From Halobacillus litoralis (GTDB lineage: Bacteria; Bacillota; Bacilli; Bacillales; Halobacillaceae), in contig NZ_WMEZ01000002.1 of the NCBI RefSeq assembly GCF_009856415.1, positions 372,001 through 436,000 on the forward strand: DNA of 64,000 bases. Direction: 5' to 3'. The translations under genes and the position numbers were made by a program. This document shows, in pieces, positions 18,385-28,328 of this stretch. Each line of letters starts with the position of its first letter. Within the stretch, counting starts at the first letter, position 1. The notes under the pieces are model-generated. The model did no database searches. It saw nothing but the letters and a program-made list of their open reading frames with translations, and had not been told where the DNA came from.

Positions 18385-19590
18385 TTGAAAAAAATCTTAT
18401 CATCAATGTTCGTACTCTATGTTTTCCTTACAATTCCGATGGTCACTGTGAACGCGTCGGAATCTTACCCGGATTTAGATCAGGTACCATGGGCCAAAAG
18501 TGAGATCTTATATTTGAGCGATCATGAAATCATCAGCGGCTATCCCGATGGATCATTTAAACCGAAGGAAGAAGTGACTCGGGGCCAAGTAGCCTTAATG
18601 GTGATCAAAGACTTATATCCAGAAGCTGCTCCGCAACAAAATAATCCATTTGTGGACGTTCCAAAGGGCAAGTATTATACGGATGCGGTTCGTGTCGCGT
18701 ATGAAAAAGGAATCATTTCTGGATATCCAGACCAAACTTTTAAACCGAATGCATACATAACTCGAGCTGAAGTGGCTCTCATTGTAGACCGTGCATATTC
18801 CATCAATCGTGAAGGAAACCCTCATGGATTTACTGATGATCATATATTCCCATGGGCACAGGAAAGCATCTTAGACTTAAATTCTAAAGGGATTATTAAT
18901 GGATATACGGATGGAACATTCAAACCAGGAAATGATATTACGCGTGCTGCATTTGCCAAAGTGTTAGGTGCTACCATCAACCCGGAGTTTCGTGTACCAG
19001 GTCCTCCTGCACGATTGGAAACAACGTTTGACGGCCTTCACCGTTCTTATAAACTTCGGGTATTTGCAGATAATGAGGAAACGACGGTCAATGACTTGCC
19101 TTGGGCTGGAGCCAACGAAGGGGACGTTCTCCATTCAGGCTATTATGAAATGACATTACAACTAGGCGACTCGGCGCCGATGAATCAAAAGGTTGCCATC
19201 GGAAACTTCACATACAACGAATCACAACAAAATTTGTATGTGCTTGATAGTAATCCTGATGTATTAGTTGCAACAGAAGTTCAGAGCTCCAATGTGACGT
19301 GTGGACAATTATTCTATGCTAAAAATGGAGAGATGAATAGAATTGGAGTTATGGATACAGATAACACTATGTTCTGCTTCGCACAAGACGGAATCAAGCA
19401 TGTAAAAGAAAACCATTTCCAAACCATTATTTATAACAATTCAACCTGGTCATTCTTTATTAATGATTGGGAAATTAATTTTGAAAATGGAGCAGCCACG
19501 AATACAGCAACCTATGAAGTCAAAGAGCAACAGGGATGGAATGTCTTTGACCGCTTCATGAATGATCCTGATTATTATTACAGTCCTTAA
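18385..19590 (+). CDS. SLH-domain surface protein
   Basis: 401 residues with a TTG start eight bases after AAGGAGGA. It has a signal peptide (MKKILSSMFVLYVFL...NAS) and three S-layer-homology domains at about residues 28-75, 88-135 and 150-195, each with a GYPDGSFKP / ITRAE-like core. They should bind pyruvylated secondary cell-wall polymer. The 200-residue C-terminal region is unrecognised. It holds two cysteines (NVTCGQLF and NTMFCFAQ) that could pair. First of five SLH genes in the window; it shares its N-terminal layout closely with the protein at 37009. Confidence 0.9.
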   Translation: MKKILSSMFVLYVFLTIPMVTVNASESYPDLDQVPWAKSEILYLSDHEIISGYPDGSFKPKEEVTRGQVALMVIKDLYPEAAPQQNNPFVDVPKGKYYTDAVRVAYEKGIISGYPDQTFKPNAYITRAEVALIVDRAYSINREGNPHGFTDDHIFPWAQESILDLNSKGIINGYTDGTFKPGNDITRAAFAKVLGATINPEFRVPGPPARLETTFDGLHRSYKLRVFADNEETTVNDLPWAGANEGDVLHSGYYEMTLQLGDSAPMNQKVAIGNFTYNESQQNLYVLDSNPDVLVATEVQSSNVTCGQLFYAKNGEMNRIGVMDTDNTMFCFAQDGIKHVKENHFQTIIYNNSTWSFFINDWEINFENGAATNTATYEVKEQQGWNVFDRFMNDPDYYYSP

Positions 19591-19608
19591 CATTCCCTTT
19601 CTCAACAG

Positions 19609-19645
19609 AAACAGCGTAGCACCCTAAATAGGATGCTACGCTGTT
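19609..19645 (+). terminator. Hairpin of the GCGTAG family, terminator of the SLH gene
   Basis: AACAGCGTAGCA / TGCTACGCTGTT with a short asymmetric loop, followed by TTTCCATTTC. Confidence 0.75.
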
Positions 19646-19709
19646 TCCATTTCATCACTTCGAATGCTTCAGGGTAGGTCTGTGCCGATACCTTGAATAA
19701 ATCACAGGA

Positions 19710-20120
19710 TTACTCTAATCCATTTATTGCTGACTTTAATTTACTATCCACTTCCTCATTTCCTAGTTCATAAAATACCAAGATGTTTTTATGCATGTAT
19801 TTTTCGTGTTCAACGACTCCAGCTGCAGCTGATTTTTCTTCAAAATCATCCATTCCTTCTTTTCTTGCATCTGTAGATGGAAATACATAGATAGAAAGTG
19901 TATCACCATCTATAAAATATGCTTTGGGCGAAACACCGTTTAACTCCCTAGTGAAAGCATTGATGCTTGGTAAGTCTGCCTTCTCTAGAACCATTCCTTG
20001 ATCTGTGATAGCGGTTTTCACCTCTTCTAGTGTGATATGATCTTCTTCTGATACGCTCTGTTGGCTACAAGCACTAAGAACGAAAATGATTAATATGTAA
20101 AAGAATATTTTTTTAATCAT
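19710..20120 (-). CDS. Small lipoprotein of unknown function
   Basis: 136 residues from ATG 20120, which follows GGAGGTAATGAT. Signal MIKKIFFYILIIFVLSAC with the lipobox cysteine at 18 and a Ser/Glu linker. The mature part (ITLEEVKTAITDQGMVLEKA ... YVFPSTDARKEGMDDFE) looks like a compact alpha/beta domain. No family recognised with confidence. It lies between two SLH genes and has no obvious operon partner. Confidence 0.8.
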   Translation of the reverse strand: MIKKIFFYILIIFVLSACSQQSVSEEDHITLEEVKTAITDQGMVLEKADLPSINAFTRELNGVSPKAYFIDGDTLSIYVFPSTDARKEGMDDFEEKSAAAGVVEHEKYMHKNILVFYELGNEEVDSKLKSAINGLE

Positions 20121-20267
20121 ATCATTACCTCCTGGAAATGCCTCTTTTATAAATGAGAAGCAATAATTAATAGATTTAACACGGACAACCACCTCCTATA
20201 CTTATTCACTAAAAAGTCCAGGAATTCCTTTCCAAATCGCCACCCTATTCTAATGGGAGAACAGCTA

Positions 20268-20310
20268 TTAAAAAACACCTTCAAAGTCGTTTTAAGACTT
20301 TGAAGGTGTT
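20268..20310 (-). terminator. Terminator of the large SLH gene
   Basis: CACCTTCAAAGTC / GACTTTGAAGGTG perfect stem followed by TTTTTT on the minus strand. Confidence 0.9.
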
Positions 20311-20344
20311 TGCTATGCTCAGATTCTATGATGATTCATTAGTG

Positions 20345-23300
20345 TCAGTCAGTTACTCTGAAGCTCTCTTCCAAAACTCTCGCTACAAAAGAGGCAAATT
20401 CAGCTCTCGTAATTTCCTGTTCCGGTTTGAAGGTACCATCCGGGTACCCAACCGTTATATTATTGGCAGCCAGAGTTTGAATATAGGAATCCGCCCAGTG
20501 CCCTTTCGTATCTGAGAAAATATCGGTTTGACCTTGTAATTGATAGGCTCTTGAAACGATGGTTGCCATTTCTGCCCGGCTTAAATTTTCATTCGGGTGA
20601 AAAGTTCCATCCTTGTACCCTGAGAGGATATTGGCCTTGGCGGCAGCACCAATGTACCCGCTCGCCCAGTGATCTTCTGAAACATCTGTAAAGTCAGATC
20701 CAATCTTCTCAAGCTCTAGTTCTCTGGAAATAACGGTTGCTGCTTCAGCCCTCGTTATATTTACATCAGGTTGGAAGGTACCGTCTTTATACCCCGTTAA
20801 TAAGTTATTTTGTACTAGATAATTTATTTTGTCTTCCGCCCAATGACCTTGGATATCTTTAAAAGTAACATCATTGGAAGGCTTATCAATGGTTACCTCC
20901 GTAGATTGGATTGCTTCCACGTTCCCTGCGTAATCAATAGTGCGATAGTCGACAGTGTGAGTTCCTTCTTCGCTTAATAGAATTGCAGAGTTATATTCCT
21001 TCCATTCTCCTTGATTGATTCGATATTCTGTCTTGCTTACTCCAGACAGTGCATCGGAAGAACTCAGGGTGACCTCCATATCACCATCTCGCTTTTCAGT
21101 ACTCATGGCTGTGTCTGGAGCCGTTGAATCCAATTTAACATTGATGCTTTTAACCTCTTCTTCATTTCCTGCATGATCGATACTGCGATAATCAAGGGTG
21201 TGGCTGCCTTCTTCATCAATCAACACAGGAGTAGTATATTCTTTCCATTCTCCCTCATTGATTCGGTATTCTGTCTTAGCCACTCCGGATAATGGATCAG
21301 TGGAACTCAAGGATATCTCTATTCCAGAGTTTTGCCATTTGTCGCCTACATCACCAGCCGATGTTTGTGGAGCATGATCGTCATATTTCACAGTTAAACT
21401 CTTAAACTCTTCTACGTTCCCAGCTGTATCGACACTGCGATAGTCAATGACATTTTCGCCCTGCTGCTGGAAGGTAATCGGACCGGTATACTCTGTCCAT
21501 TCCCCTTCGTTCATTCTATACTCAATCGTAGCTACACCTGACCATTGGTCTTTAGAAGTTAATGTGATTTCAGTCGTTTTATTTGCCCATTTTTCAGGGA
21601 CTCCGTTAACTGAAGTAACTGGTGCCGTTTTGTCCAATTTAATTGTTTCATTTTGAATTCCTTCTACATTACCCACGTTATCAATACTTCTAAATTCAAT
21701 CGTTGTCGATCCTTCTTGATCTAACTTAATAGGATCACTATAGTCTTTCCACTCGCCATCATTGATTTTATATTCAATGGAAGACACGCCTGACAACTCA
21801 TCAGAAGACGATAAGGTTAGCTCAACATCCTGATTGGACCAGTCCGTCGGTACTTCTTCAACTGTGGTCACTGGTGCGGTTTTGTCTACTTTGATCACTT
21901 TGCTTTGTGTCGCTTCTACGTTTCCAGCATGATCGATGCTTCGGAATTCTACTTTATTGCTTCCTTCTCCTTCAACAAGAATAGAAGTATCATAGGTTGC
22001 CCATTCCTCTTCGTTCACTCTATATTCCGTTCTTGAGACGCCTGACAAACCATCTGAAGAACTTAGTGTTACTTCCACATTGGATTTATGCCATTCATCA
22101 CTCACGGAACTCATTGTAGTTGCTGGGGATCCAAAATCAAGATTGACATCGGCCGTCTGAATTTCTTCCTGGTTCCCAGCTTGATCTGTACTTCGATATT
22201 CAATGACATGTTTACCTTCTTCATCGATCGTAATAGGTGTATCGTAGGCAGTCCACTCACCTTCGTTCATTCTATACTCAATAGAACTTACACCTGAAGA
22301 TTCATCTCTAGCCGTTAAGGATAGCTCTATTTCTTCATTACCCCAGCCGGAAGGAATTTCAGAAGTTGTCGTCACCGGCGATGTTTTATCTATTTTGATG
22401 ATCTCGGTTTGAATTTCCTCTATATTGCCAGCATGGTCCACGCTTCGGTAATCAAGCTGAACTTCGCCTTCCTGGCTGATTTCGAAGGCATCTGTATATT
22501 CGATCCAATTTCCTTCATTTATACGATACTCGACCTTTTTGATGCCGGCTTCTTCATCGGTTGCGCTTAAAGAAGCTGTAACATTTGAAGGGTACCATTC
22601 ATTCTTCATTGGATTGGTAGAGGTGATATCCAAGCTTGTTATTGGTGCGATCTTATCTGTTTCTTCTACGACTACATCATATGAGCTTAGATCTATATAC
22701 TCTGAGGTTTCCTTCTTATACTCTGCACCACCGTATGAGTTATTGTAATAGTAATGGTTATCCTGTTCATCCAATACGTATAAGTAATCGATTTTCCAAT
22801 GCCCTGCGACATCATACTCTCCAATTTCAAGGGTTCCTTCATATCTTCCAGTGGTAGAATTTAATTTTAAAGTTGTGTACTTTTCTGCTGTGCCCTCAGG
22901 TGCGTCGTACCTAATGCTGACCCGTTTCACACCTGATAGGTTGTCATTTACATTAGCAGACACCTTTACTATTTCCCCTCTTATCACATTTGTAGGGGTT
23001 ACTTGAAGATCGTCAAGTTCAGGCGGCTCTTTGTCTTCTTCCGTTCCAGACACAACTACATCATACGGACTTAAATCTATATACTCTGAAGTTTCCTTTT
23101 TATACTCTGCCCCACCGTATGAGTTATTGTAATAATAATGATTGTCCTGTTCATCTAATACGTATAAGTAATCGATTTTCCAATGTCCAGCGGCATCATA
23201 TTTTCCAATTTCAAGACTACCTTCATATTTTCCAGTGGCAGAATTCAATTTCAAAGTTGTGTACTTTTCTGCTGTTCCTTCAGGTGCGTCATACCTTATG

Positions 23301-23902
23301 CTGACTCTTTTCACACCTGATAGATTGTCACTTACATCAGCTGATACCTTTACAACATCCATTTGTGTAACATTTTTTGGGGTTACTTGTAGTTCTTCTA
23401 GCTTAGGTGGTTCTTTGTCTTCTTCCGTTCCAAACACCAATACATCATACGGACTTAAGTCTATATACTCTGAAGTTTCCTTTTTATACTCTGCACCACC
23501 ATATGAGTTATTGTAATAATAATGGTTATCCTGTTCATCTAATACATATAAGTAATCGATTTTCCAATGTCCAGCGACATCATATTTTCCAATTTCAAGA
23601 CTACCTTCATATTTTCCAGTGGCAGAATTTAATTTCAAAGTTGTGTACTTTTCTGCTGTTCCTTCAGGTGCGTCATACCTTATGCTGACTCTTTTCACAC
23701 CTGATAAATCATCAATCACATCAGCAGTGATTTTCACTTCATCGCCCACTGTAGCCTCTTGTTTTGAAACAGTTAACTCCTTTAGTACTGGTGGAGTAAC
23801 ATCCGAACCCGCATAACTAACCTCCGGATTTCCCAGCGAGACAATAAGCGCCAGAATGGCAAGCACAAGTACTCGCTCTATTTTTCCTTTTTTAAATAAC
23901 AT
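20345..23902 (-). CDS. Large multi-repeat SLH surface protein
   Basis: 1185 residues. Signal peptide ends near SYAGS. Then three tandem 128-residue Ig-like units (PPxLxxLxVxxxxV ... DNLSGVKRVSIRYDAPEG ... HYYYNNSYGGAEYKKETS), nearly identical at DNA level with a 384-base period (about 22660-23815). Seven more diverged units of about 84 residues follow (DKTAPVTT ... LSGVSSIEYRINEGEW ... IEYRSIDHAGNVE), of the OmpL47/Ig-like type. The protein ends with three SLH domains (last 180 residues). It resembles a long stalk presented on the wall by C-terminal SLH anchors. The ligand is unknown. AGAGGAGAG precedes the ATG. Transcribed alone. Confidence 0.93.
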   Translation of the reverse strand: MLFKKGKIERVLVLAILALIVSLGNPEVSYAGSDVTPPVLKELTVSKQEATVGDEVKITADVIDDLSGVKRVSIRYDAPEGTAEKYTTLKLNSATGKYEGSLEIGKYDVAGHWKIDYLYVLDEQDNHYYYNNSYGGAEYKKETSEYIDLSPYDVLVFGTEEDKEPPKLEELQVTPKNVTQMDVVKVSADVSDNLSGVKRVSIRYDAPEGTAEKYTTLKLNSATGKYEGSLEIGKYDAAGHWKIDYLYVLDEQDNHYYYNNSYGGAEYKKETSEYIDLSPYDVVVSGTEEDKEPPELDDLQVTPTNVIRGEIVKVSANVNDNLSGVKRVSIRYDAPEGTAEKYTTLKLNSTTGRYEGTLEIGEYDVAGHWKIDYLYVLDEQDNHYYYNNSYGGAEYKKETSEYIDLSSYDVVVEETDKIAPITSLDITSTNPMKNEWYPSNVTASLSATDEEAGIKKVEYRINEGNWIEYTDAFEISQEGEVQLDYRSVDHAGNIEEIQTEIIKIDKTSPVTTTSEIPSGWGNEEIELSLTARDESSGVSSIEYRMNEGEWTAYDTPITIDEEGKHVIEYRSTDQAGNQEEIQTADVNLDFGSPATTMSSVSDEWHKSNVEVTLSSSDGLSGVSRTEYRVNEEEWATYDTSILVEGEGSNKVEFRSIDHAGNVEATQSKVIKVDKTAPVTTVEEVPTDWSNQDVELTLSSSDELSGVSSIEYKINDGEWKDYSDPIKLDQEGSTTIEFRSIDNVGNVEGIQNETIKLDKTAPVTSVNGVPEKWANKTTEITLTSKDQWSGVATIEYRMNEGEWTEYTGPITFQQQGENVIDYRSVDTAGNVEEFKSLTVKYDDHAPQTSAGDVGDKWQNSGIEISLSSTDPLSGVAKTEYRINEGEWKEYTTPVLIDEEGSHTLDYRSIDHAGNEEEVKSINVKLDSTAPDTAMSTEKRDGDMEVTLSSSDALSGVSKTEYRINQGEWKEYNSAILLSEEGTHTVDYRTIDYAGNVEAIQSTEVTIDKPSNDVTFKDIQGHWAEDKINYLVQNNLLTGYKDGTFQPDVNITRAEAATVISRELELEKIGSDFTDVSEDHWASGYIGAAAKANILSGYKDGTFHPNENLSRAEMATIVSRAYQLQGQTDIFSDTKGHWADSYIQTLAANNITVGYPDGTFKPEQEITRAEFASFVARVLEESFRVTD
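22660..23815 (-). repeat. Three tandem 384-base coding repeats
   Basis: Three consecutive near-identical units encode the 128-residue Ig-like modules of the 1185-residue SLH protein. High DNA identity points to recent duplication or ongoing homogenisation. Confidence 0.85.
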
Positions 23903-24091
23903 TCACTCACTCTCCTCTTTCTTTTACGAAGAAAAACCTTCTCTTTATGTAATTTCACATTATTTACACACCCCTTATTTTAGTATAAAAGCCTGATGAA
24001 TTGTTAATTATTTTTAAATAAACATGACGAAAGTTTTCCACTCAAAACCACATTTAAGCTTCATCTAATTATGCTTTAATAAACAATGAAA

Positions 24092-24139
24092 AATGGCGTA
24101 GTACCCATCTTAAACGAAGGATACTACGCCAGCCTTTAG
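24092..24139 (-). terminator. GCGTAG-family hairpin, likely terminator of the 71-residue protein gene
   Basis: GGCGTAGTA-CC / GG-TACTACGCC stem; minus strand continues ATTTTTC. Flank CTAAAGGCT preceding the stem (minus strand) matches the copy at 36726. Confidence 0.7.
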
Positions 24140-24236
24140 TTCAATCTTACAATTAAAGTTAGACACTATCATTTACTAAGCAAAAAGTCTGCACTCTCTT
24201 ACATGACACTCAAAGAGGTGAAATTAAATAAATCTA

Positions 24237-24452
24237 TTATTGATTCAAATTAAATCCAAATAAATACTCGACCAACTTGTTAAATTCATCATCAGAGGAA
24301 CACTCGATTTGTAGATCAATAAAAGTCATCACAACTTCTTCATCCTCAAACGGAAAGTGGCTATTATCTACATTGGTTAGGATGTCCCGCTTGGATAATC
24401 CCTTTTTAAGTAAAACATCAACGGCCTGTTTCATCGAAGATACTTCTGCCAT
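24237..24452 (-). CDS. Small acidic hypothetical protein
   Basis: 71 residues, acidic, predicted helical (MAEVSSMKQAVDVLLKKGL, then DEEVVMTFIDLQIE). AGGGGGC precedes the ATG at good spacing, and a GCGTAG-type hairpin follows. No family recognised; no signal peptide or membrane segment. Confidence 0.65.
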   Translation of the reverse strand: MAEVSSMKQAVDVLLKKGLSKRDILTNVDNSHFPFEDEEVVMTFIDLQIECSSDDEFNKLVEYLFGFNLNQ

Positions 24453-24803
24453 GTGTATGCCCCCTTATTTGATATCTTTTCTCACTTCTGCATTCCTTCT
24501 TCAGGTTCTGTTTAATGTTAGGAATAGCAAGGATGACAAGAATAAAAATAAATTCCTGTACTAAATATTTACTACACCATTCATCCAAATTCCTGCTTCC
24601 CCTAGAAAAAACGACTTTACAATTGAGGATAAAACTAGGTGGTAATCAAATGCATAAGTTTTCAAAAACATAAACATATAAAATTGAAAAAGCCACGGAA
24701 AAACTAGCGAAAACCACTGATGTTAAGCTATCCTTTCGTTTTCTAACACACTTAAGATAGGGCACAAAATAAAATTAATTTTCACACTTTTCTATAAAAT
24801 GCA

Positions 24804-24832
24804 TTGACACCAATCCTTTCCCTTGCTAACAT
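24804..24832 (+). promoter_or_regulatory. Sigma-A-type promoter of the riboswitch-controlled operon
   Basis: TTGACA (24804), 17-base spacer, TAACAT (24827), about 30 bases upstream of the first SAM-I aptamer. No second promoter is visible between the two riboswitches. Confidence 0.75.
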
Positions 24833-24860
24833 GGCACTTAACCAAATAACGAAAGAACAT

Positions 24861-24961
24861 CTTATCCAGAGAGGTGGAGGGACTGGCCCTGTGAAACCCG
24901 GCAACCGCTATATTCATAGCATGGTGCCAAATCCTACTGAGTGAACGCTCAGGAAGATAAG
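24861..24961 (+). promoter_or_regulatory. SAM-I (S-box) riboswitch, first of a tandem pair
   Basis: Closing helix P1 CTTATC/GATAAG, then AGAGAGGTGGAGGGACTGG and CCCGGCAACC, the invariant S-box core with its kink-turn, followed by GGTGCCAAATCC, and a terminator at 24979. SAM binding should stabilise P1 and allow termination, switching the downstream genes off when SAM is plentiful. Confidence 0.95.
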
Positions 24962-24978
24962 AGATTTACATAATCTCT

Positions 24979-25014
24979 AACCTCTCTATCACTGATAGAG
25001 AGGTTTTATATTTT
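24979..25014 (+). terminator. Riboswitch 1 terminator
   Basis: AACCTCTCTATC / GATAGAGAGGTT 12-base-pair stem, three-base loop, then TTATATTTT. AGAGATT after P1 can pair with AATCTCT to form a competing structure. Confidence 0.9.
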
Positions 25015-25032
25015 CCAACTGAATACTTATTT

Positions 25033-25136
25033 CTTATCCAGAGAGGCAGAGGGACTGGCCCGTTGACGCCCGGCAACCATCAAGCAAACGCTTGAAAAGG
25101 TGCTAATTCCTGCAGGAGATGATCCTGGAAGATAAG
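25033..25136 (+). promoter_or_regulatory. SAM-I (S-box) riboswitch, second of a tandem pair
   Basis: P1 CTTATC/GATAAG, core AGAGAGGCAGAGGGACTGG and GCCCGGCAACC, a P3-type hairpin CAAGCAAACGCTTG, then GGTGCTAATTCCTGC. Only 72 bases separate it from the first aptamer. Its own terminator follows. Confidence 0.95.
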
Positions 25137-25143
25137 AAGAGCC

Positions 25144-25182
25144 AAGAGCCCTCTTCTTATTTTTGTGAAGAGGGCTCTTTCT
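25144..25182 (+). terminator. Riboswitch 2 terminator
   Basis: AAGAGCCCTCTTC / GAAGAGGGCTCTT 13-base-pair stem then TCTAATTT. TAAGAAGAG at the end of P1 is complementary to CTCTTCTTA in the left arm, giving a clear antiterminator that excludes both P1 and the terminator. Confidence 0.92.
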
Positions 25183-25209
25183 AATTTACAAAAAGGAGTG
25201 GCTACATAG

Positions 25210-26364
25210 ATGAGTACCGTACTTTTAGATGGCATTCGTACCCCGTTTGGAAAGTGGAAAGGGGCTTTGAAAAAGAAATCCGCAGCAGAACTTGGATCGC
25301 ACGCGCTGAACGCTCTAATTGAGAGAAATCCGATAGCCAAACAAGCAGATGGTGTGCTGCTTGCCCAAGTGATCCAGGCTGGGGGCGGCCAAAATCCTGC
25401 CAGACAAGTCGCTTATAAGGCAGGGGTGGAAATCGATACACCTGCCCTCACATTGAACAATGTCTGCTTAGGCGGAATTGCTACGATCGCAGATGCCTCC
25501 CGCAGACTGCATTTGAACGAAGGCGAATTATACATCGTCGGTGGATTCGACTCGATGACGAACGCTCCTCATACCGCTCCAGTACGTGCTTCTTCAGGAC
25601 TCGGCCATAGCATCCTCAAAGACACGTTACTAAACGACGGTTTGTGGTGCGCCTTAACCGATGTATCCATGGGAGCTCTTACCGATGAGAAAAACCGCTC
25701 CTTCGAAATCAATCGAGAAGAACAAGATGAGTATGCTGCCCTTTCCCAGCAACGAGCAGCTGAGGCTCAAGAAAAAGGATGGCTGCAGCCGGAAATCGCT
25801 CCTTTTTCAGGTTTGCTTGAAGAAGATGAAGGCATCCGCAAAGGAACGACAGTTGAAAAGTTAGCAAGCCTCTCCCCCGCCTTTTCCAACGAAGGCACGA
25901 TTACGGCAGGCAATGCATCGCAAATGACGGACGGGGCGAGCGTTGGGATCGTTACCACCAAAGAGAAAGCTGAATCACTCGGGCAGGATCCGCTCGCAGA
26001 AATCATCGACTGGTCAGAAATTGCTGGACCAGATCCGAGTTTACAAACCAAACCATCGCAAGCGATCCAAGAACTATTAGACAGACATCAATTGACGACG
26101 GACGATATCGACCTGTTTGAAATCAATGAAGCTTTTGCCAGTGTCGTGATTGCGAGTTGCAGGGAGCTTGGCATCGATTTTGAGCGGGTCAATGTCAACG
26201 GTGGTGCGATCGCTCTTGGTCACCCTTTGGGCGGCACAGGCTTCCGACTCGTTTTAACGCTTGCCCATGAATTGAAGCGGCGCGGCGGAGGAAAAGGTAT
26301 CGCTTCCCTTTGCGGCGGTGGCGGCCAGGGCATGGCCCTATTGATTGACGTTCCCCATTCATAA
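25210..26364 (+). CDS. Thiolase (acetyl-CoA C-acyltransferase type)
   Basis: 384 residues. All thiolase residues are present: nucleophilic Cys86 in [15 protein letters not shown], the [14 protein letters not shown] histidine block near residue 340, and the second cysteine in [11 protein letters not shown] near 370. It cleaves or forms 3-ketoacyl-CoA with CoA. First gene of the SAM-riboswitch operon, 28 bases after the second terminator, with AAGGAGTG before the ATG. The frame overlaps the ligase gene's upstream ATG; the real ligase start follows 20 bases later. Codon use is visibly G+C-richer than the SLH genes on either side. Confidence 0.93.
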   Translation: MSTVLLDGIRTPFGKWKGALKKKSAAELGSHALNALIERNPIAKQADGVLLAQVIQAGGGQNPARQVAYKAGVEIDTPALTLNNVCLGGIATIADASRRLHLNEGELYIVGGFDSMTNAPHTAPVRASSGLGHSILKDTLLNDGLWCALTDVSMGALTDEKNRSFEINREEQDEYAALSQQRAAEAQEKGWLQPEIAPFSGLLEEDEGIRKGTTVEKLASLSPAFSNEGTITAGNASQMTDGASVGIVTTKEKAESLGQDPLAEIIDWSEIAGPDPSLQTKPSQAIQELLDRHQLTTDDIDLFEINEAFASVVIASCRELGIDFERVNVNGGAIALGHPLGGTGFRLVLTLAHELKRRGGGKGIASLCGGGGQGMALLIDVPHS

Positions 26365-26384
26365 TGCGAAAGGAGATAGATCCA

Positions 26385-28328
26385 ATGAATACATCGATCA
26401 CAGCTCAGCGTTCCCCTTATCTATGGGAACCATCGAGCGAAAGAATAGAACAATCACACATCAAAGCTTTTGCTGAATCTACCGGCCAGCCGCTTTTTCC
26501 ATATGAACGGTTTCACCGCTGGTCCGTTTCTCACCTCGCTGAATTTTGGTCAGCGGTGTGGGATTACGCAGGAATTATCGGAGAGAAAGGTGACCGTTTT
26601 TTTATCCCTGGACCTTCGATGCCTGATAGTACATGGTTTCCGGAAGCACGGTTGAATTTCGCTGAAAACCTGCTGCGTGGTTCTCTCGATCGGACTGTTG
26701 CCTATGAAGCGAATGAGACAGGGGTTCATCAAAGCATTACTTTAAAAGAGTTGAGGGAATCCGTAGCCAAAGCACAGGAAGGGTTAAAACAGTTAGGTGT
26801 GCAAAAAGGCGATTGTGTCGCCGGGGTCACAACGAACGATATCCAAGGGTTGGTCGCCCTGCTTGCGACGACATCATTAGGAGCGACATGGACCTCCTGT
26901 TCCCCAGACTTCGGGACAAAAGGAATCGTCGATCGCATTGGTCAGGTGAAACCGAAAGTATTATTTGCTGCAACCTCTTATCAATATAAGCAGAAACCAT
27001 TCGATATCGTGGACAAAATCAAACAGACGACAGAGCACTTGGATGGACTATCTGCACTCGTCACGTTCGGAGACGAAACTTCTATAGAAGGACTCCAATC
27101 TCTATCCTGGGACGAGCTTTGCAACAATGAAGCCAGTGAGCCGACATTCGAACCCGTCCCTTTTAACCATCCCTTATATATTTTATATACATCGGGAACG
27201 ACGGGACTGCCGAAAGCAATCGTTCATTCGGTCGGCGGGACACTCCTGCAACATGTGAAAGAACACCAATTGCACTGTGATGTCCAGCAAAATGATGTGT
27301 TGTTCTGGTACACCAATACCGCCTGGATGATGTATCCATGGCTCGTTTCAGGGTTAGCCAGTGAAGCGGCGATTCTATTGTATGACGGTTCGCCAGTAAG
27401 GCAGGATTCCCTCACCCATTTGTGGGACATTGCGGATGAAGTCGGCATCACCCATTTTGGTACAAGTCCTAAGTACTTAGATACATTGATGAAAGCAGGT
27501 GTCGATCTGAAAAATAGTCACTCGCTCAACACTTTGAAAAGTCTGCTATCCTGCGGGGCTCCCTTAGCACCAGAGCAATACAACTGGATCTATCAGACAA
27601 TCAAACAAGATCTGTTCCTTGCTTCCATTTCCGGCGGAACAGAAATCATCGGCTGTTTTGTGATGGGCTCTCCCGTTCACCCACTGAAGCAAGGCGAAAT
27701 CGCGTGCAAAGCGTTAGGAATGGCGGTGGATGTATTGGATGAGCGAGGAGCATCTGTTTACGAAGAAAAGGGCGATCTTGTTTGTACGAAGCCATTCCCA
27801 AGCATGCCGCTCACCTTCTTAGGTGAAGGTGGAGAGGAACGTTACCGGAAGAGCTATTTTTCCAAACGACCAGGGATTTGGACACATGGGGACTTAGCCG
27901 AACAAACCATCGACCAATCGTTCATCATTTATGGACGTGCCGATACGACATTGAATCCAGGTGGCGTAAGAATTGGAACGGCAGAAATTTACGGTGTCGT
28001 CGACCATATCAAAGAAATCAAAGACAGCGTCGTGTTCGGATTACCGAAAGATAACGACGAAGAAATCATCCTTTGTATTGTTACGGAAAAACTGACGGAA
28101 GAATTAGCAAAAGAAATACGCCTGCAGATCCGGGCCAAAGCTTCTCCCCGTCATGTACCCAAACGGATTTATCAAGTGGAGGAAATCCCCCATACCATCA
28201 ATGGAAAAAGAGTCGAAGGAGCAGCGAAAACAGCCGCTTTAGGAGAAGAAGTGAAAAACGAAGCGTCCTTACGTAATCCATCAAGCTTACAAGCATTTCG
28301 TCAGCTTTCAGAAAGGAAGTTCGTGTAA
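26385..28328 (+). CDS. Acetoacetate--CoA ligase-like acyl-CoA synthetase
   Basis: 647 residues from ATG 26385 with AAAGGAGAT upstream. Length and the opening LWEPSSERIEQSHIKAF match acetoacetyl-CoA synthetases. The AMP-binding motif YTSGTTGLPKAIVHS and later GRADTTLNPGGVRIGTAE and NGKRVEGAAK (adenylation and CoA steps) are intact. It activates a carboxylic acid, by family acetoacetate or a related short oxo-acid, to its CoA thioester. Together with the adjacent thiolase this would yield two acyl-CoA units. The next gene's ATG overlaps its stop (TAATG). That the operon is under SAM control suggests that the true substrate may be sulfur-related, which is inference. Confidence 0.88.
   Translation: MNTSITAQRSPYLWEPSSERIEQSHIKAFAESTGQPLFPYERFHRWSVSHLAEFWSAVWDYAGIIGEKGDRFFIPGPSMPDSTWFPEARLNFAENLLRGSLDRTVAYEANETGVHQSITLKELRESVAKAQEGLKQLGVQKGDCVAGVTTNDIQGLVALLATTSLGATWTSCSPDFGTKGIVDRIGQVKPKVLFAATSYQYKQKPFDIVDKIKQTTEHLDGLSALVTFGDETSIEGLQSLSWDELCNNEASEPTFEPVPFNHPLYILYTSGTTGLPKAIVHSVGGTLLQHVKEHQLHCDVQQNDVLFWYTNTAWMMYPWLVSGLASEAAILLYDGSPVRQDSLTHLWDIADEVGITHFGTSPKYLDTLMKAGVDLKNSHSLNTLKSLLSCGAPLAPEQYNWIYQTIKQDLFLASISGGTEIIGCFVMGSPVHPLKQGEIACKALGMAVDVLDERGASVYEEKGDLVCTKPFPSMPLTFLGEGGEERYRKSYFSKRPGIWTHGDLAEQTIDQSFIIYGRADTTLNPGGVRIGTAEIYGVVDHIKEIKDSVVFGLPKDNDEEIILCIVTEKLTEELAKEIRLQIRAKASPRHVPKRIYQVEEIPHTINGKRVEGAAKTAALGEEVKNEASLRNPSSLQAFRQLSERKFV

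Noticed and set aside
22660-23815. Regular 384-base repeats considered as a CRISPR or satellite array
   Set aside because: The units are in-frame coding repeats of an Ig-like module; no short repeat/spacer pattern.
24861-25136. T-box or other amino-acid leader instead of SAM-I
   Set aside because: No T-box core sequence; both elements carry the S-box invariant bases and P1 arms.
25202-25441. Minus-strand frames of 79-86 codons over the thiolase start
   Set aside because: Antisense to the thiolase and the riboswitch; composition of shadow frames.
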